From: Flavobacterium gelatinilyticum
GTDB taxonomy: Bacteria > Bacteroidota > Bacteroidia > Flavobacteriales > Flavobacteriaceae
Assembly: GCF_027111295.1 (NCBI RefSeq)
Contig: NZ_CP114287.1
Location: 806,001-870,000 of the forward strand
Reading direction: 5' to 3'
DNA: 64,000 bases
Shown here: piece by piece, positions 18,407 to 25,935 of the stretch
How the letters are laid out: every line of letters starts with the position of its first letter
Position numbering within the stretch: position 1 is the first letter of the stretch
Notes under the pieces: model-generated
What the model saw: only the letters and a program-made list of their open reading frames with translations
Database searches by the model: none
Told to the model about the DNA's origin: nothing
Program-made: the position numbers and the translations under genes

Positions 18407-19384
18407 TTAAATTGCTTCATGTTTGTTGTAGCGGTCCTTGTATACGGCCGGCAGAACTCCCGTAATTCTTCTGAACACCTGGCGGAAGGCATTGACGTCC
18501 GAATAGCCCACCTCGTACATGACCTCGGCGATGCTCTTGCCGGTGCTCTCAAAGGCTTTTTTGGCAATCTCGACCCTGATGCGCTGCAGGTATTCCAGGG
18601 GCGTATTGCCTGTGGCCCTTATGAAACGGCGGTCGAAATTGCGGCGGCTCAGTGCAAACTGGCCTGCAAGGTCCTGCATCGATATCTTTTCATGCCCGTT
18701 GTCCTCCAGGTACTCCTGCGCCTGGATAATGACCCGGTCCATATGCCGCTTCTGGCCCGTGAAGATCGTATAGGGCGACTGGCTCTGCCGGTCCATATCG
18801 ATCTGGAATACCTTAGAACAGTAGATGGCCGTCTCCCTGTCAAAGTATTTCTCTACCAGGTAGAGCAGCAGGTTCAGGAAGGAAAAGGCGCCCCCGTTGG
18901 TATAGAGGCCGTCCTGGTCGGTAATGAGCTTGTCCCTTTCAAGCCGTACCTCAGGAAACAGCTCCAGCATCTGGTGGTGGGCAGCCCAGTGCGTTGAGCA
19001 GCTTTTCCCGTCCAGCAGGCCGGCCGCGGCCAGCATGAAGGCACCCGTGCATATGCTCGCGATCTCTGCGCCACCGGCCCGCTGTCGGGCTATCCAGCCG
19101 ATCATCTCCTGGTTGTCACGTATGGCGTTGGCAAAATTATGGTTCAGGGAGGGCACCACCACAAGGTCCGTGGCCTGGATGGCTGAAAAAGCCAGATGGG
19201 GACGCACGGCAAAAAGCCCGCCCTTGAAGCCCACTTCCGGCTGGCTGCCGGCAAGCTGTATCCTATAGCCCTTTCCCCTTTTATTGGTCCAGAATTCATT
19301 GGCCCTGGACAGTATCTTATAGGATCCCACGATGCTGCTCAGGTTGCTGTCGCCTTCCGGAATCAAAATAGTGATGTGTTTCAT
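18407..19384 (-). CDS. GlxA-family AraC regulator (DJ-1/PfpI + HTH)
   Basis: Start taken at the ATG at 19384 (MKHITILIPEGD), where the DJ-1/PfpI-like domain begins; a frame start six codons earlier is less likely. The N-terminal domain includes SICTGAFMLAAAGLLDGKSCSTHW with the nucleophile-elbow cysteine. The C-terminal AraC HTH pair covers about 215-325 (MQDLAGQFALSRRNFDRRF, IAEVMYEVGYSDVNAFRQVFRRITG). Base use is strikingly GC-rich compared with both sides, which points to recent acquisition from a higher-GC relative. It is divergent from the SRPBCC gene at 19527 and likely controls it. Confidence 0.92.
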   Translation of the reverse strand: MKHITILIPEGDSNLSSIVGSYKILSRANEFWTNKRGKGYRIQLAGSQPEVGFKGGLFAVRPHLAFSAIQATDLVVVPSLNHNFANAIRDNQEMIGWIARQRAGGAEIASICTGAFMLAAAGLLDGKSCSTHWAAHHQMLELFPEVRLERDKLITDQDGLYTNGGAFSFLNLLLYLVEKYFDRETAIYCSKVFQIDMDRQSQSPYTIFTGQKRHMDRVIIQAQEYLEDNGHEKISMQDLAGQFALSRRNFDRRFIRATGNTPLEYLQRIRVEIAKKAFESTGKSIAEVMYEVGYSDVNAFRQVFRRITGVLPAVYKDRYNKHEAI

Positions 19385-19478
19385 CGGTCCTGTTTTCAAC
19401 AAAGATAGGAAACGTTGCTGTCCAAATCAACATCCAAGATTGGCCATTTCGCCCATGTCCTACTGTTAAATAACTGGC

Positions 19479-19486
19479 TATCTTTG
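19479..19486 (+). promoter_or_regulatory. Promoter -7 box (TATCTTTG) of SRPBCC gene
   Basis: TATCTTTG fits the Bacteroidota TAnnTTTG consensus, about 40 bases before the ATG. A clear TTG -33 element at normal spacing is not seen. It is notable that the GC-rich pair is still served by this phylum-type box, so a donor within Bacteroidota is likely. Confidence 0.55.
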
Positions 19487-19526
19487 GATTATTATTTAAT
19501 CAACTTTAAACCTAAAAATAAAAACT

Positions 19527-19973
19527 ATGAATGAAATAGTGCACAGGATCGCAGTGAAGGGATCCTCGGCCGAGGAGGTATATCAGAGGCTGGCCACCCT
19601 GGAGGGGCTCAAATCGTGGTGGACGGTGGATACTGCCGGGACACCTGAAAAAGTAGGTGGGAAAATAGAGTTCCGTTTTGTCGGCGGCGGCTTCGAAATG
19701 GAGGTCGCAAAGCTGGAGCCCGGAAAGCTTGTGGAATGGAACGTGGTCGGAGGCGAAAAGGAATGGATCGGCTCGGTGATACGATGGGAACTGAAGGAGG
19801 ATGGCGGATACTCCGTTGTGCTTTTCAGCCACACCAAGTGGAAGGAGAAATCCGAGTTCATGCAGCACTGCAGCACCAAATGGGCCATCTTTCTGATGAG
19901 CCTGAAATCGGCTCTTGAAACCGGTCAGGGGGCACCGAATCCCCATGATGTGAAGATCGACAACTGGAATTGA
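19527..19973 (+). CDS. SRPBCC/AHSA1-like protein
   Basis: 148 residues of the START-like (SRPBCC) fold, of the subfamily often annotated as activator of Hsp90 ATPase homologue 1-like: IVHRIAVKGSSAEEVYQRLATLEGL at the start, GLKSWWT, GGKIEFRF, and a C-terminal helix KWAIFLMSLKSALETG. Such proteins bind hydrophobic ligands; the ligand here is unknown. No signal peptide, so cytoplasmic. GC-rich like the divergent GlxA regulator, and the two probably moved together as a regulator-target pair. Confidence 0.85.
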   Translation: MNEIVHRIAVKGSSAEEVYQRLATLEGLKSWWTVDTAGTPEKVGGKIEFRFVGGGFEMEVAKLEPGKLVEWNVVGGEKEWIGSVIRWELKEDGGYSVVLFSHTKWKEKSEFMQHCSTKWAIFLMSLKSALETGQGAPNPHDVKIDNWN

Positions 19974-20011
19974 TGTATGTTCTGATACTAGAGAAAAAAA
20001 AGGGAAGCCAT

Positions 20012-20049
20012 TGAACTGCCCCCAAAAAGTTAGATACTATTTGGGGGCA
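20012..20049 (+). repeat. Left end of an IS3-type element (hairpin)
   Basis: TGCCCCCAAA and TTTGGGGGCA form a 10-bp inverted repeat (20017-20026 and 20040-20049) just before an OrfA start, the usual layout of the left end of IS3-family elements. No matching right end was found in the window, so the element is incomplete. Confidence 0.65.
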
Positions 20050-20054
20050 TTTTT

Positions 20055-20474
20055 ATGGAAAGAAAAGTCAAATACAGTTATGAATTTAAGCTTCTTTGTG
20101 TCAATGAAGTTTTAAAAAAGAATTATTCAATTAATTCAGTTGCAAAAGAGAAAAATTTAAGAATATCAAATCTCTGTAAATGGATTAGTTTTTACAAAAA
20201 GGTTGGTAAAGAAGGGCTATTACCTAGAAAGAATCAATACTATTCTGTTGATTTTAAGTAAAATGTATTGCAGGGAATTATAGATAAATCACTATCTTTG
20301 GAAGACACTTGTGTTGAGTTTAATATTCCTAGTAGTTCTGTTATCATTCAGTGGCAGAAGAATTATCAAAAACAAGGAGTTTTAGGCTTACAGAATAAAC
20401 CTAAAGGAAGACCTAAGCCTATGACTTTCAAAAGAACCAAAAAGAAATCCACCAAACCTCTTACTAGAGAAGAT
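20055..20474 (+). pseudogene. IS3-family OrfA remnant with in-frame TAA
   Basis: The frame from ATG 20055 encodes two successive HTH units (YSYEFKLLCVNEVLKKNYS..., then ISLSLEDTCVEFNIPSSSVIIQW in spirit) and the basic KPKGRPKPM and LTREDE segment typical of IS3 OrfA. A TAA at 20259-20261 splits it; the frame continues unbroken as NVLQGIIDKSLSLEDTC, so one base change (for example TTA to TAA) explains it. After TREDE the sequence switches directly into dispersed repeat C and OrfB, the DDE transposase, is absent. The element cannot move on its own. Confidence 0.8.
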
Positions 20475-20770
20475 GAAAGGGATTACTTTTGTGCCACAAA
20501 ACCTAAATCGTATAAAGTAGTTCATAGAGCCAAAGAAAGACAATCCTGCCTTTACGTAAAACAATCTTTTAAAATCCTCCATAAAATTTGTAAATTTATA
20601 TATCAGTTTAGTGCGATGAATCAATTGAGTTTTTATAATTTTTGCATCAATCCTACTTAGCACATCTAAACCAAATTTACATAGCCAATGGAAAACAGAC
20701 ACTACATATAGAAAGCCACTTTCTTCAAATCATCCAAAAATGATGTTGTAATTTGTCCTGTCCCCGTCAC
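20475..20770. repeat. Dispersed repeat, copy C, joined to IS3 remnant
   Basis: Begins GAAAGGGATTACTTTTGTG, the same boundary as copy B, and ends CCCCGTCAC, the same end as copy A, but lacks the GGCGCC hairpin. Instead AACGTTAAAT...ATTTAGCGTT with a T8 run follows (about 20780-20815), a different terminator-like stem. The join to OrfA at the shared boundary suggests that the repeat unit itself has moved or been a deletion endpoint. Confidence 0.7.
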
Positions 20771-21100
20771 TCTTAAAGAAACGTTAAATTTTCGGATTTA
20801 GCGTTTTTTTTTATGCCTTCTCGGGACTATTTAACCCGTTTTTACTTCTAAAAACAAGCGATTTGTATGTCCTGTAAAGTTAACCTTAGTGGATTCAAAC
20901 CGCTCTTATGCATTGCAAACATTATACTTAACAAATTTGTTGTGTTTATATTAACAATAATTTTAGTTTTATGGAATTTGACAATGAAAATCTCAAAGAA
21001 AAAACTACATGTCTGAAGACTCATAAGGTATTCACATGATGCTGAGGATGACGATTGTTATTGTCATAAAAAATCAAAAATATTTAAAAAAGATATTGTA

Positions 21101-21149
21101 CAAAAAAGTCTAAACGAAGAACTTAAACTCGTCATTTAGACCTTTTTTT
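21101..21149. terminator. Terminator-like hairpin
   Basis: GTCTAAA (21108-21114) pairs with TTTAGAC (21135-21141), followed by CTTTTTTTC; the inner CGA/TCG can add pairs. It has no adjacent plus-strand gene. The surrounding 20770-21190 stretch shows no gene I can name and probably holds relics. Confidence 0.55.
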
Positions 21150-21197
21150 CATATAGGAACTATTTCAATTTATGTCATCACAAAATGCTTTTCTATA

Positions 21198-21296
21198 CTA
21201 TTTAAGCGGCGGAGCCATCTGTGATTTAATATCCGTAAGATCGAAATGCGCACGTTTCTCAAATATTTTTCCATCTTTAAGAGTTAAAAGCATCAT
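21198..21296 (-). pseudogene. C-terminal relic, SnoaL/NTF2-like
   Basis: A 32-codon minus-strand frame reads LLTLKDGKIFEKRAHF then DLTDIKSQMAPPLK and a stop. This is a convincing C-terminus of a SnoaL-like (NTF2 fold) small protein, with the typical last strand carrying DGKI. An in-frame stop lies directly upstream, so the remainder of the gene is gone. It sits just after the stop of the MBL-fold gene. Confidence 0.5.
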
Positions 21297-21310
21297 TAGT
21301 GAAATTTAAT

Positions 21311-22153
21311 TTAAAGTTTAATTCTCTCACCATCCGCAGCAATGATTACTTTCTTAGAAATGCCATTGCTTTTTACATAATCTGCAAGTTCTTTTCTACT
21401 CAGAATGCAATGATTGATAGCTTCCATATGTATTGCAACAATTGTAGCATTCGGTAAAACTTTGTGCACTTTTAAAACATCTTCTTTCCCCATAATAATG
21501 GCTCCAAAACCATCCACCTGAGCGAAGCCTGTATTTAAAACAACAACATCGGGTTTCAAACTTTTTAAAACAGCTTCAAAAGAATCTGTCCAAATCGCGT
21601 CACCAACAAAATATACTGACTTTTGGCCTGCTTCATTAAAGAAATAACCTGAGACTTCACCTAATCTTTCTGCCAATTGAGGATTCGCATATGCCTCGTC
21701 CGACCCATGTTGGGCATGAATTTTTTGAATTTGGATATTCTTAAATTTCGATTTATCCGATAAAATTCGTACATCTTTGAATCCTTCATTTCGCACAATT
21801 TCAGCATCTTCCTTGTTCTGAGTCAAAACAGGCTTATCTTTTGAAAGCATTTTTATAGCTGCTTCATCCCAATGGTCAGGATGCAGATGTGTTAAAAGCA
21901 CTGCATCTGGTTCAAGAAGACTTTCGGCTGTAACTGGAAGTTCAACTAGTGGATTACGCAGATTTGAATTTGCCGTTCCCGGAAAACCTGGATAAGCACC
22001 TTTTTTTGCTAGCATAGGATCAATAAGAAATTCACTGCCTGAGTAGCGAAACACCACAGTAGCATTTCTGATTAATTGGATACTTGTCTGCTTCTGTCCA
22101 TAAGACGAAGACATAAATGCAATTAAAGCAATTGCTAAAACTAATTTTTTCAT
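21311..22153 (-). CDS. Exported MBL-fold metallohydrolase (UlaG-like)
   Basis: Start set at the ATG at 22153 (MKKLVLAIALIAFMSSSYG), a clear signal peptide; a longer frame to 22228 lacks support. The mature protein has IDPMLA, the zinc motif LTHLHPDHWD, a later HGSDEAY/VGDAIW and AIHMEAINHC, fitting the UlaG-like branch of the metallo-beta-lactamase superfamily. Substrate unknown. It is divergent from the isochorismatase-family gene at 22435, and both promoters carry the same 10-base motif at the same distance from the -7 box, so they are likely co-regulated. Confidence 0.88.
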   Translation of the reverse strand: MKKLVLAIALIAFMSSSYGQKQTSIQLIRNATVVFRYSGSEFLIDPMLAKKGAYPGFPGTANSNLRNPLVELPVTAESLLEPDAVLLTHLHPDHWDEAAIKMLSKDKPVLTQNKEDAEIVRNEGFKDVRILSDKSKFKNIQIQKIHAQHGSDEAYANPQLAERLGEVSGYFFNEAGQKSVYFVGDAIWTDSFEAVLKSLKPDVVVLNTGFAQVDGFGAIIMGKEDVLKVHKVLPNATIVAIHMEAINHCILSRKELADYVKSNGISKKVIIAADGERIKL

Positions 22154-22225
22154 GTTTTTATTATTTAGATTATCATCATCCGCCGGCATTATAAATAAAG
22201 ATACAGGCAGAAATAAATTTTGATG

Positions 22226-22264
22226 CAAAGGTAAATTGGTGATTTACAGAACAGGCTACCAAAT
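22226..22264 (-). promoter_or_regulatory. Promoter with operator-like motif, MBL gene
   Basis: On the minus strand: ATTTGGTAGC (22264-22255), 21 bases, TACCTTTG -7 box (22233-22226). The divergent promoter at 22368-22406 has exactly the same motif and the same 21-base spacing. The TTG of the motif could serve as a displaced -33 element, but the extra conserved GTAGC suggests an activator or repressor site. Confidence 0.6.
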
Positions 22265-22367
22265 AATAATCAATAAATGCCATTCTGATAAGCTAATTGA
22301 AATTATGTCGAAATAATTTTCATCACTCTTCCTAGTTGATTTATCAAAATGGCAGTTTTAAAATCTG

Positions 22368-22406
22368 ATTTGGTAGCAACGAGCCTGCTACTTCCATATA
22401 ACTTTG
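22368..22406 (+). promoter_or_regulatory. Promoter with operator-like motif, isochorismatase gene
   Basis: ATTTGGTAGC (22368-22377), 21 bases, TAACTTTG (22399-22406), then 28 bases to the ATG. GTAGCA (22373) also pairs with TGCTAC (22386), an inverted repeat within the spacer. Same motif and spacing as the divergent promoter. Confidence 0.65.
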
Positions 22407-22434
22407 TATTTGATAAACTTAAAAACAGTGAATT

Positions 22435-22980
22435 ATGAGCAAAGCATTAATTGTTATAGACATACAGAATGATTACTTTGAAAATGGAGCAATGGAACTT
22501 TCAGGCGCTCTAAAGGCAAGCGAAAACGCGGCTAAAATTATTGAAAAATTCAGGTCTGAAGAACAGCCAGTTATACATGTTCAGCATTTATCCGTAGCTC
22601 CTGGGGCATTTTTCTTTCTGCCTGAAACAGAAGGCGTCAAAATCCACCAGAATGTAAAACCGCTGGAATCTGAAAAGGTTATAACGAAATATTATCCTAA
22701 CAGTTTTAGGGATACTGATCTCTTGGAATATCTAAAATCACAAAACATCACAGAACTTGTTTTTACAGGAATGATGACTCATATTTGCGTGGATGCTACT
22801 GTAAGAGCGGCAAAAGATTTTGAATTTGAATGCACTGTGATAGGCAATGCCTGCGCTACAAGAGATTTGGAAGTAAACGGTCAAAAGGTAAATGCTGCAG
22901 ATGTACAGACAGCGTTTCTTGCAGGATTGAGTTTTTTCTATGCTTCTGTAATAAACACGAACGATTATCTGGCAGTTTAA
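22435..22980 (+). CDS. Isochorismatase-family cysteine hydrolase
   Basis: 181 residues. Starts SKALIVIDIQNDYF with the catalytic Asp. The mid-region VITKYYPNSFRDT supplies the Lys, and TGMMTHICVDATVRAA supplies the nucleophile Cys, the triad of the isochorismatase-like cysteine hydrolases. It ends with a short helix. Cytoplasmic. Many such stand-alone enzymes act on amides such as nicotinamide, but the substrate cannot be read here. It pairs with the divergent MBL hydrolase and is followed by an AraC regulator. Confidence 0.92.
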   Translation: MSKALIVIDIQNDYFENGAMELSGALKASENAAKIIEKFRSEEQPVIHVQHLSVAPGAFFFLPETEGVKIHQNVKPLESEKVITKYYPNSFRDTDLLEYLKSQNITELVFTGMMTHICVDATVRAAKDFEFECTVIGNACATRDLEVNGQKVNAADVQTAFLAGLSFFYASVINTNDYLAV

Positions 22981-23026
22981 AACGCTTAATAGGAAAACCA
23001 ATAATATAATTTATCTAAATTTTTAC

Positions 23027-23034
23027 TAAATTTG
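23027..23034 (+). promoter_or_regulatory. Promoter -7 box (TAAATTTG) of AraC gene
   Basis: Matches TAnnTTTG, 59 bases before the TTG start at 23094. It suggests that the regulator has its own promoter although it follows the hydrolase gene. Confidence 0.45.
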
Positions 23035-23093
23035 AAATGCATCTGTCTTATACAGGTGCTTCTCTGTTTTATTAATGCAACAAATAAAAACGG

Positions 23094-23966
23094 TTGAGAA
23101 CAATTAAATTTCATAAGTCGGAATGCGGCGTTGATATTCTACTAAATGTTTTAAGAGGCAATGATGTAAAAGTCAACTACCTGAAAACAGAAATGTATAA
23201 TGCTGATTTTTTTGAGATTCTTCTTTTTAAAAAAGCAAAAGGCACTCTTATTTTAAATCAGCAGAAAATAACGATAAACGACGATACCATTGTATTTATT
23301 TCTCCTTTTCAGAAAAGACAATGGAATTTAGAACCTGACGGTTTAGATTTTACTATACTTGTTTTTCAGGAAGATTTTCTAAATGATTTTTTCTCAGATA
23401 AATTTTTCACCTACCGCCTATTGTACTTTTATCAGTTAAACTTTCCGCTAAGTATCAGTATTGACAAGGCAGATCTTGAAAAGGCATGCAGCCTGCTTAC
23501 AGAAATAAAAGGAGAACTTTTGGAGCCAAAACCTGACAGCGTGCACATTATACGTTCGCTTTTATACTATTTATTGCAGAAATTCAACCGTGAATATGCT
23601 AATAGATTTGATCTTTCTCTTGAGAAAGCAGAAAATAATTACGCCTATCAGTTTAAACAATTACTCGAACTTCATATTACTGAAAAACAGCGAATCGATG
23701 ACTATGTCTCTTTATTAGGCATAAGCCGTATAACTATTAATTCGGCTGTTAAAAAGCAGTTTAACGTTACCGCAACACATCTTCTAAAGCAAAGACTTCT
23801 CTTTGAGATAAAAAATTACCTTATCCACTCAGGAAAAAATGTTTCAGAAATTGCGGATGAGCTGCACTTTTCTGAACCCAGCCATTTAATGCGTTTCTTT
23901 AAAATGCAGACTGGAATGACGACTACGGAATTTTTAGCGGATTATCAGAATGATACATTTAGCTAA
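23094..23966 (+). CDS. AraC-family transcriptional regulator (TTG start)
   Basis: 290 residues. The frame has a stop (TAA 23085-23087) only two codons upstream, so TTG at 23094 is the only start that keeps the conserved N-terminus IKFHKSECGVDILLNVL. A cupin-like ligand domain (IVFISPFQKRQW) occupies the first half, and two HTH motifs the last 100 residues (IDDYVSLLGISRITINSAVKK and VSEIADELHFSEPSHLMRFF). It is the nearest candidate to bind the mirrored ATTTGGTAGC motifs upstream. Confidence in the family is high; targets are inferred. Confidence 0.9.
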   Translation: MRTIKFHKSECGVDILLNVLRGNDVKVNYLKTEMYNADFFEILLFKKAKGTLILNQQKITINDDTIVFISPFQKRQWNLEPDGLDFTILVFQEDFLNDFFSDKFFTYRLLYFYQLNFPLSISIDKADLEKACSLLTEIKGELLEPKPDSVHIIRSLLYYLLQKFNREYANRFDLSLEKAENNYAYQFKQLLELHITEKQRIDDYVSLLGISRITINSAVKKQFNVTATHLLKQRLLFEIKNYLIHSGKNVSEIADELHFSEPSHLMRFFKMQTGMTTTEFLADYQNDTFS

Positions 23967-24035
23967 TTATAAGCGTTGATAATGAGCCTGTAATGGATAT
24001 CCAAATGGATAGCACTTTTTTTTTATTCTTAATAG

Positions 24036-24082
24036 TTGTACAATAAAATAAACATTTTACTTTTGCATACCGATCGTTCGGT
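24036..24082 (+). promoter_or_regulatory. TetR promoter with TetR-type operator
   Basis: TTG (24036-24038), 19 bases, TACTTTTG -7 box (24058-24065), then the palindrome ACCGA-TCGT-TCGGT at 24069-24082, placed where transcription should start. A repressor bound there would block its own promoter. Confidence 0.8.
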
Positions 24083-24128
24083 TTTTAATTTTACCTTGAA
24101 GAAGCCTTTTAAACCTATATTCACAGCT

Positions 24129-24731
24129 ATGAAAGAAACAAAGCAGCACATACTTGAAACAAGCTACAAACTATTCTTGAGCAAAACTTTCAAAGAAGTT
24201 TCAATGAAAGAATTGGTCGATGCCGCGGGATTGTCAAAAGGCGCTTTTTATCATTACTTTTCCAGTAAAGAGGAATTATTCAGGGAAGTTATCGAACAGC
24301 ATCTTATGGGGAAAATATTGTTCTATTACGATAAATTGGATAATAGTTCCCTACAGTCTTTTTATACCAATTACCTAGAGCTTCTAAATCAATACTCTGC
24401 TCAAAGGGCAGAATCCAATGACAGTAATCTGCTTACCATGATATTTGAAGCAATCAGAATGTTTCCTGAACTTAGAGAAAACTTTTCTAAACTTAACACT
24501 CTTGAGCTTAATATTTGGACAGAAGTTGTTGTCCGTGCAAAACAGAATGATGAAATCAAAACAAAGATGAGTAATGAAAGCATTGCTCAAATTTTCATAT
24601 TTACAAGGATTGCCGTCGGTATTCGAAGAAATATGGGAATAGAACTGCATCCTGAAAAAATAATAACAGAAAAACTAAGAACTGTTTGGAATGATTTCTA
24701 CAATGAACTTAAATCCGATTTAATTTCCTAA
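24129..24731 (+). CDS. TetR-family regulator of the efflux operon
   Basis: Start at the ATG at 24129 (MKETKQHILETSYKLFL); the open frame upstream covers the promoter and operator and is not coding. The TetR HTH is textbook: FKEVSMKELVDAAGLSKGAFYHYFSSKEELF. The C-terminal ligand domain is all-helical. A palindrome ACCGANNNNTCGG(T/A) lies at its own promoter and again before the HlyD gene, so it very probably represses both itself and the pump and is released by a pump substrate. The inducer is unknown. Confidence 0.93.
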   Translation: MKETKQHILETSYKLFLSKTFKEVSMKELVDAAGLSKGAFYHYFSSKEELFREVIEQHLMGKILFYYDKLDNSSLQSFYTNYLELLNQYSAQRAESNDSNLLTMIFEAIRMFPELRENFSKLNTLELNIWTEVVVRAKQNDEIKTKMSNESIAQIFIFTRIAVGIRRNMGIELHPEKIITEKLRTVWNDFYNELKSDLIS

Positions 24732-24797
24732 GCTTTAACTTTTACATACAATCAAGACATTCGTCCCACGAATAAAAATAAAAACATTCAAAAACAT

Positions 24798-24811
24798 ACC
24801 GACTGGTCGGA
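24798..24811 (+). promoter_or_regulatory. Second TetR-type operator, before the efflux operon
   Basis: ACCGA-CTGG-TCGGA, the same half-sites and 4-base spacer as the site at 24069-24082, 35 bases before the HlyD ATG. A -7 box is not obvious around it. Confidence 0.75.
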
Positions 24812-24846
24812 CTAAAAATTATTAAACTCTAAATTAGAAATCAGAA

Positions 24847-25932
24847 ATGGAAAAAAAAACAGAATCAAAAAAATCCGTAAAAAAAATAAAGATAATTGCG
24901 ATAGCCATTACGGCTGTACTTGCCATTACATTAACAGTTCATTTTACAGGAGCGCAATATGAATCGACCGACAATGCGCAACTTGACAGCAACCTCTACT
25001 CTATCCGCTCGGGCGTTACCGGATTTGTTAAAGAAATACACTTTCAAGACAATCAGAAAGTAAAAAGAGGAGATACTCTTATTATTTTTGATACAGATGA
25101 GTTGCAGGCAAAAGTGCAGCAGGCTCAGGCGGTTCTTCTAAACTCTAAAGCAAATCTGTCGGTATCCAAAAACAACGCATCAGCGGGAAGCGATAATGCA
25201 TCGGCTTCACAAAAGACAGCAGAATCAAACAGGCAAGCAATTGGCGCAGCAAAAGCCAAACTGAATAAAGCGCAGCTAGATCTTGAGAGAGTAAATAAGC
25301 TACTGGACGTTAAAGGTGCTACGCAGGAACAGCTTGACAATGCAAAAGCAAACCTGCAGATAGCCCAGTCAGAATACAAAAAATCTTTAAATCAGGAACA
25401 GTCTGCGTTGGCATCTTTTAAGGGAGCAAAATCACAAGCCAGGGCTTACTCAGGCCAGATTGGACTTTCGAATGCACAAATCTCACAGCGTCAGGCAGAA
25501 CTAAATTTAGCTCTAAAACAGCTATCTTATGCATATGTGATTGCTCCATGCGACGGAATCGTAACCAAACGCGCATTCAATCAAGGGCAGTATGTAACAA
25601 TAGGACAGTCTTTATGCGTTGTGGTCGATTCTGAAAAACACTGGATTACAGCTAATTTCAAAGAAACGCAGATCGAGAAAATGAAAATTGGCAACAATGT
25701 CATAATAAAATTAGATTCTCATTCTAATATAGAATTAAACGGCAAAATTGAGTCTTTTGGAGGTGCTACAGGCGCGAAATTCAGTCTGCTTCCACCTGAT
25801 AATGCTACTGGCAATTTTATCAAAATCACACAACGTGTTCCTGTCCGCATATCAATAGATAATTTCCCACCTGCCAAAAAGTATGAGCTTTTTCCAGGAC
25901 TAAGCGCTTTTGTGAAAGTTAAAGTAAACTAA
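24847..25932 (+). CDS. HlyD/EmrA-type periplasmic adaptor
   Basis: 361 residues. A basic N-terminus is followed by one TM helix (about 17-35) anchoring it in the inner membrane. ESTDNAQLDSNLYSIRSGVTGFV is the biotinyl-lipoyl-like strand start of EmrA proteins; then a long alpha-helical hairpin (about 85-215, rich in A, Q and K) and LSYAYVIAPCDGIVTKR closing the lipoyl domain, then a beta-barrel domain. It bridges the MFS pump at 25936 and the TolC protein at 27596. Three bases separate it from the MFS gene. Confidence 0.93.
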   Translation: MEKKTESKKSVKKIKIIAIAITAVLAITLTVHFTGAQYESTDNAQLDSNLYSIRSGVTGFVKEIHFQDNQKVKRGDTLIIFDTDELQAKVQQAQAVLLNSKANLSVSKNNASAGSDNASASQKTAESNRQAIGAAKAKLNKAQLDLERVNKLLDVKGATQEQLDNAKANLQIAQSEYKKSLNQEQSALASFKGAKSQARAYSGQIGLSNAQISQRQAELNLALKQLSYAYVIAPCDGIVTKRAFNQGQYVTIGQSLCVVVDSEKHWITANFKETQIEKMKIGNNVIIKLDSHSNIELNGKIESFGGATGAKFSLLPPDNATGNFIKITQRVPVRISIDNFPPAKKYELFPGLSAFVKVKVN

Positions 25933-25935
25933 AAA

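Noticed and set aside
18383..18997. Long plus-strand frame opposite the GlxA regulator
   Set aside because: GC-rich DNA gives long antisense frames; the minus strand has a complete, motif-rich regulator.
19512..19946. Minus-strand frame opposite the SRPBCC gene
   Set aside because: Shadow of a well-supported gene; no domain features.
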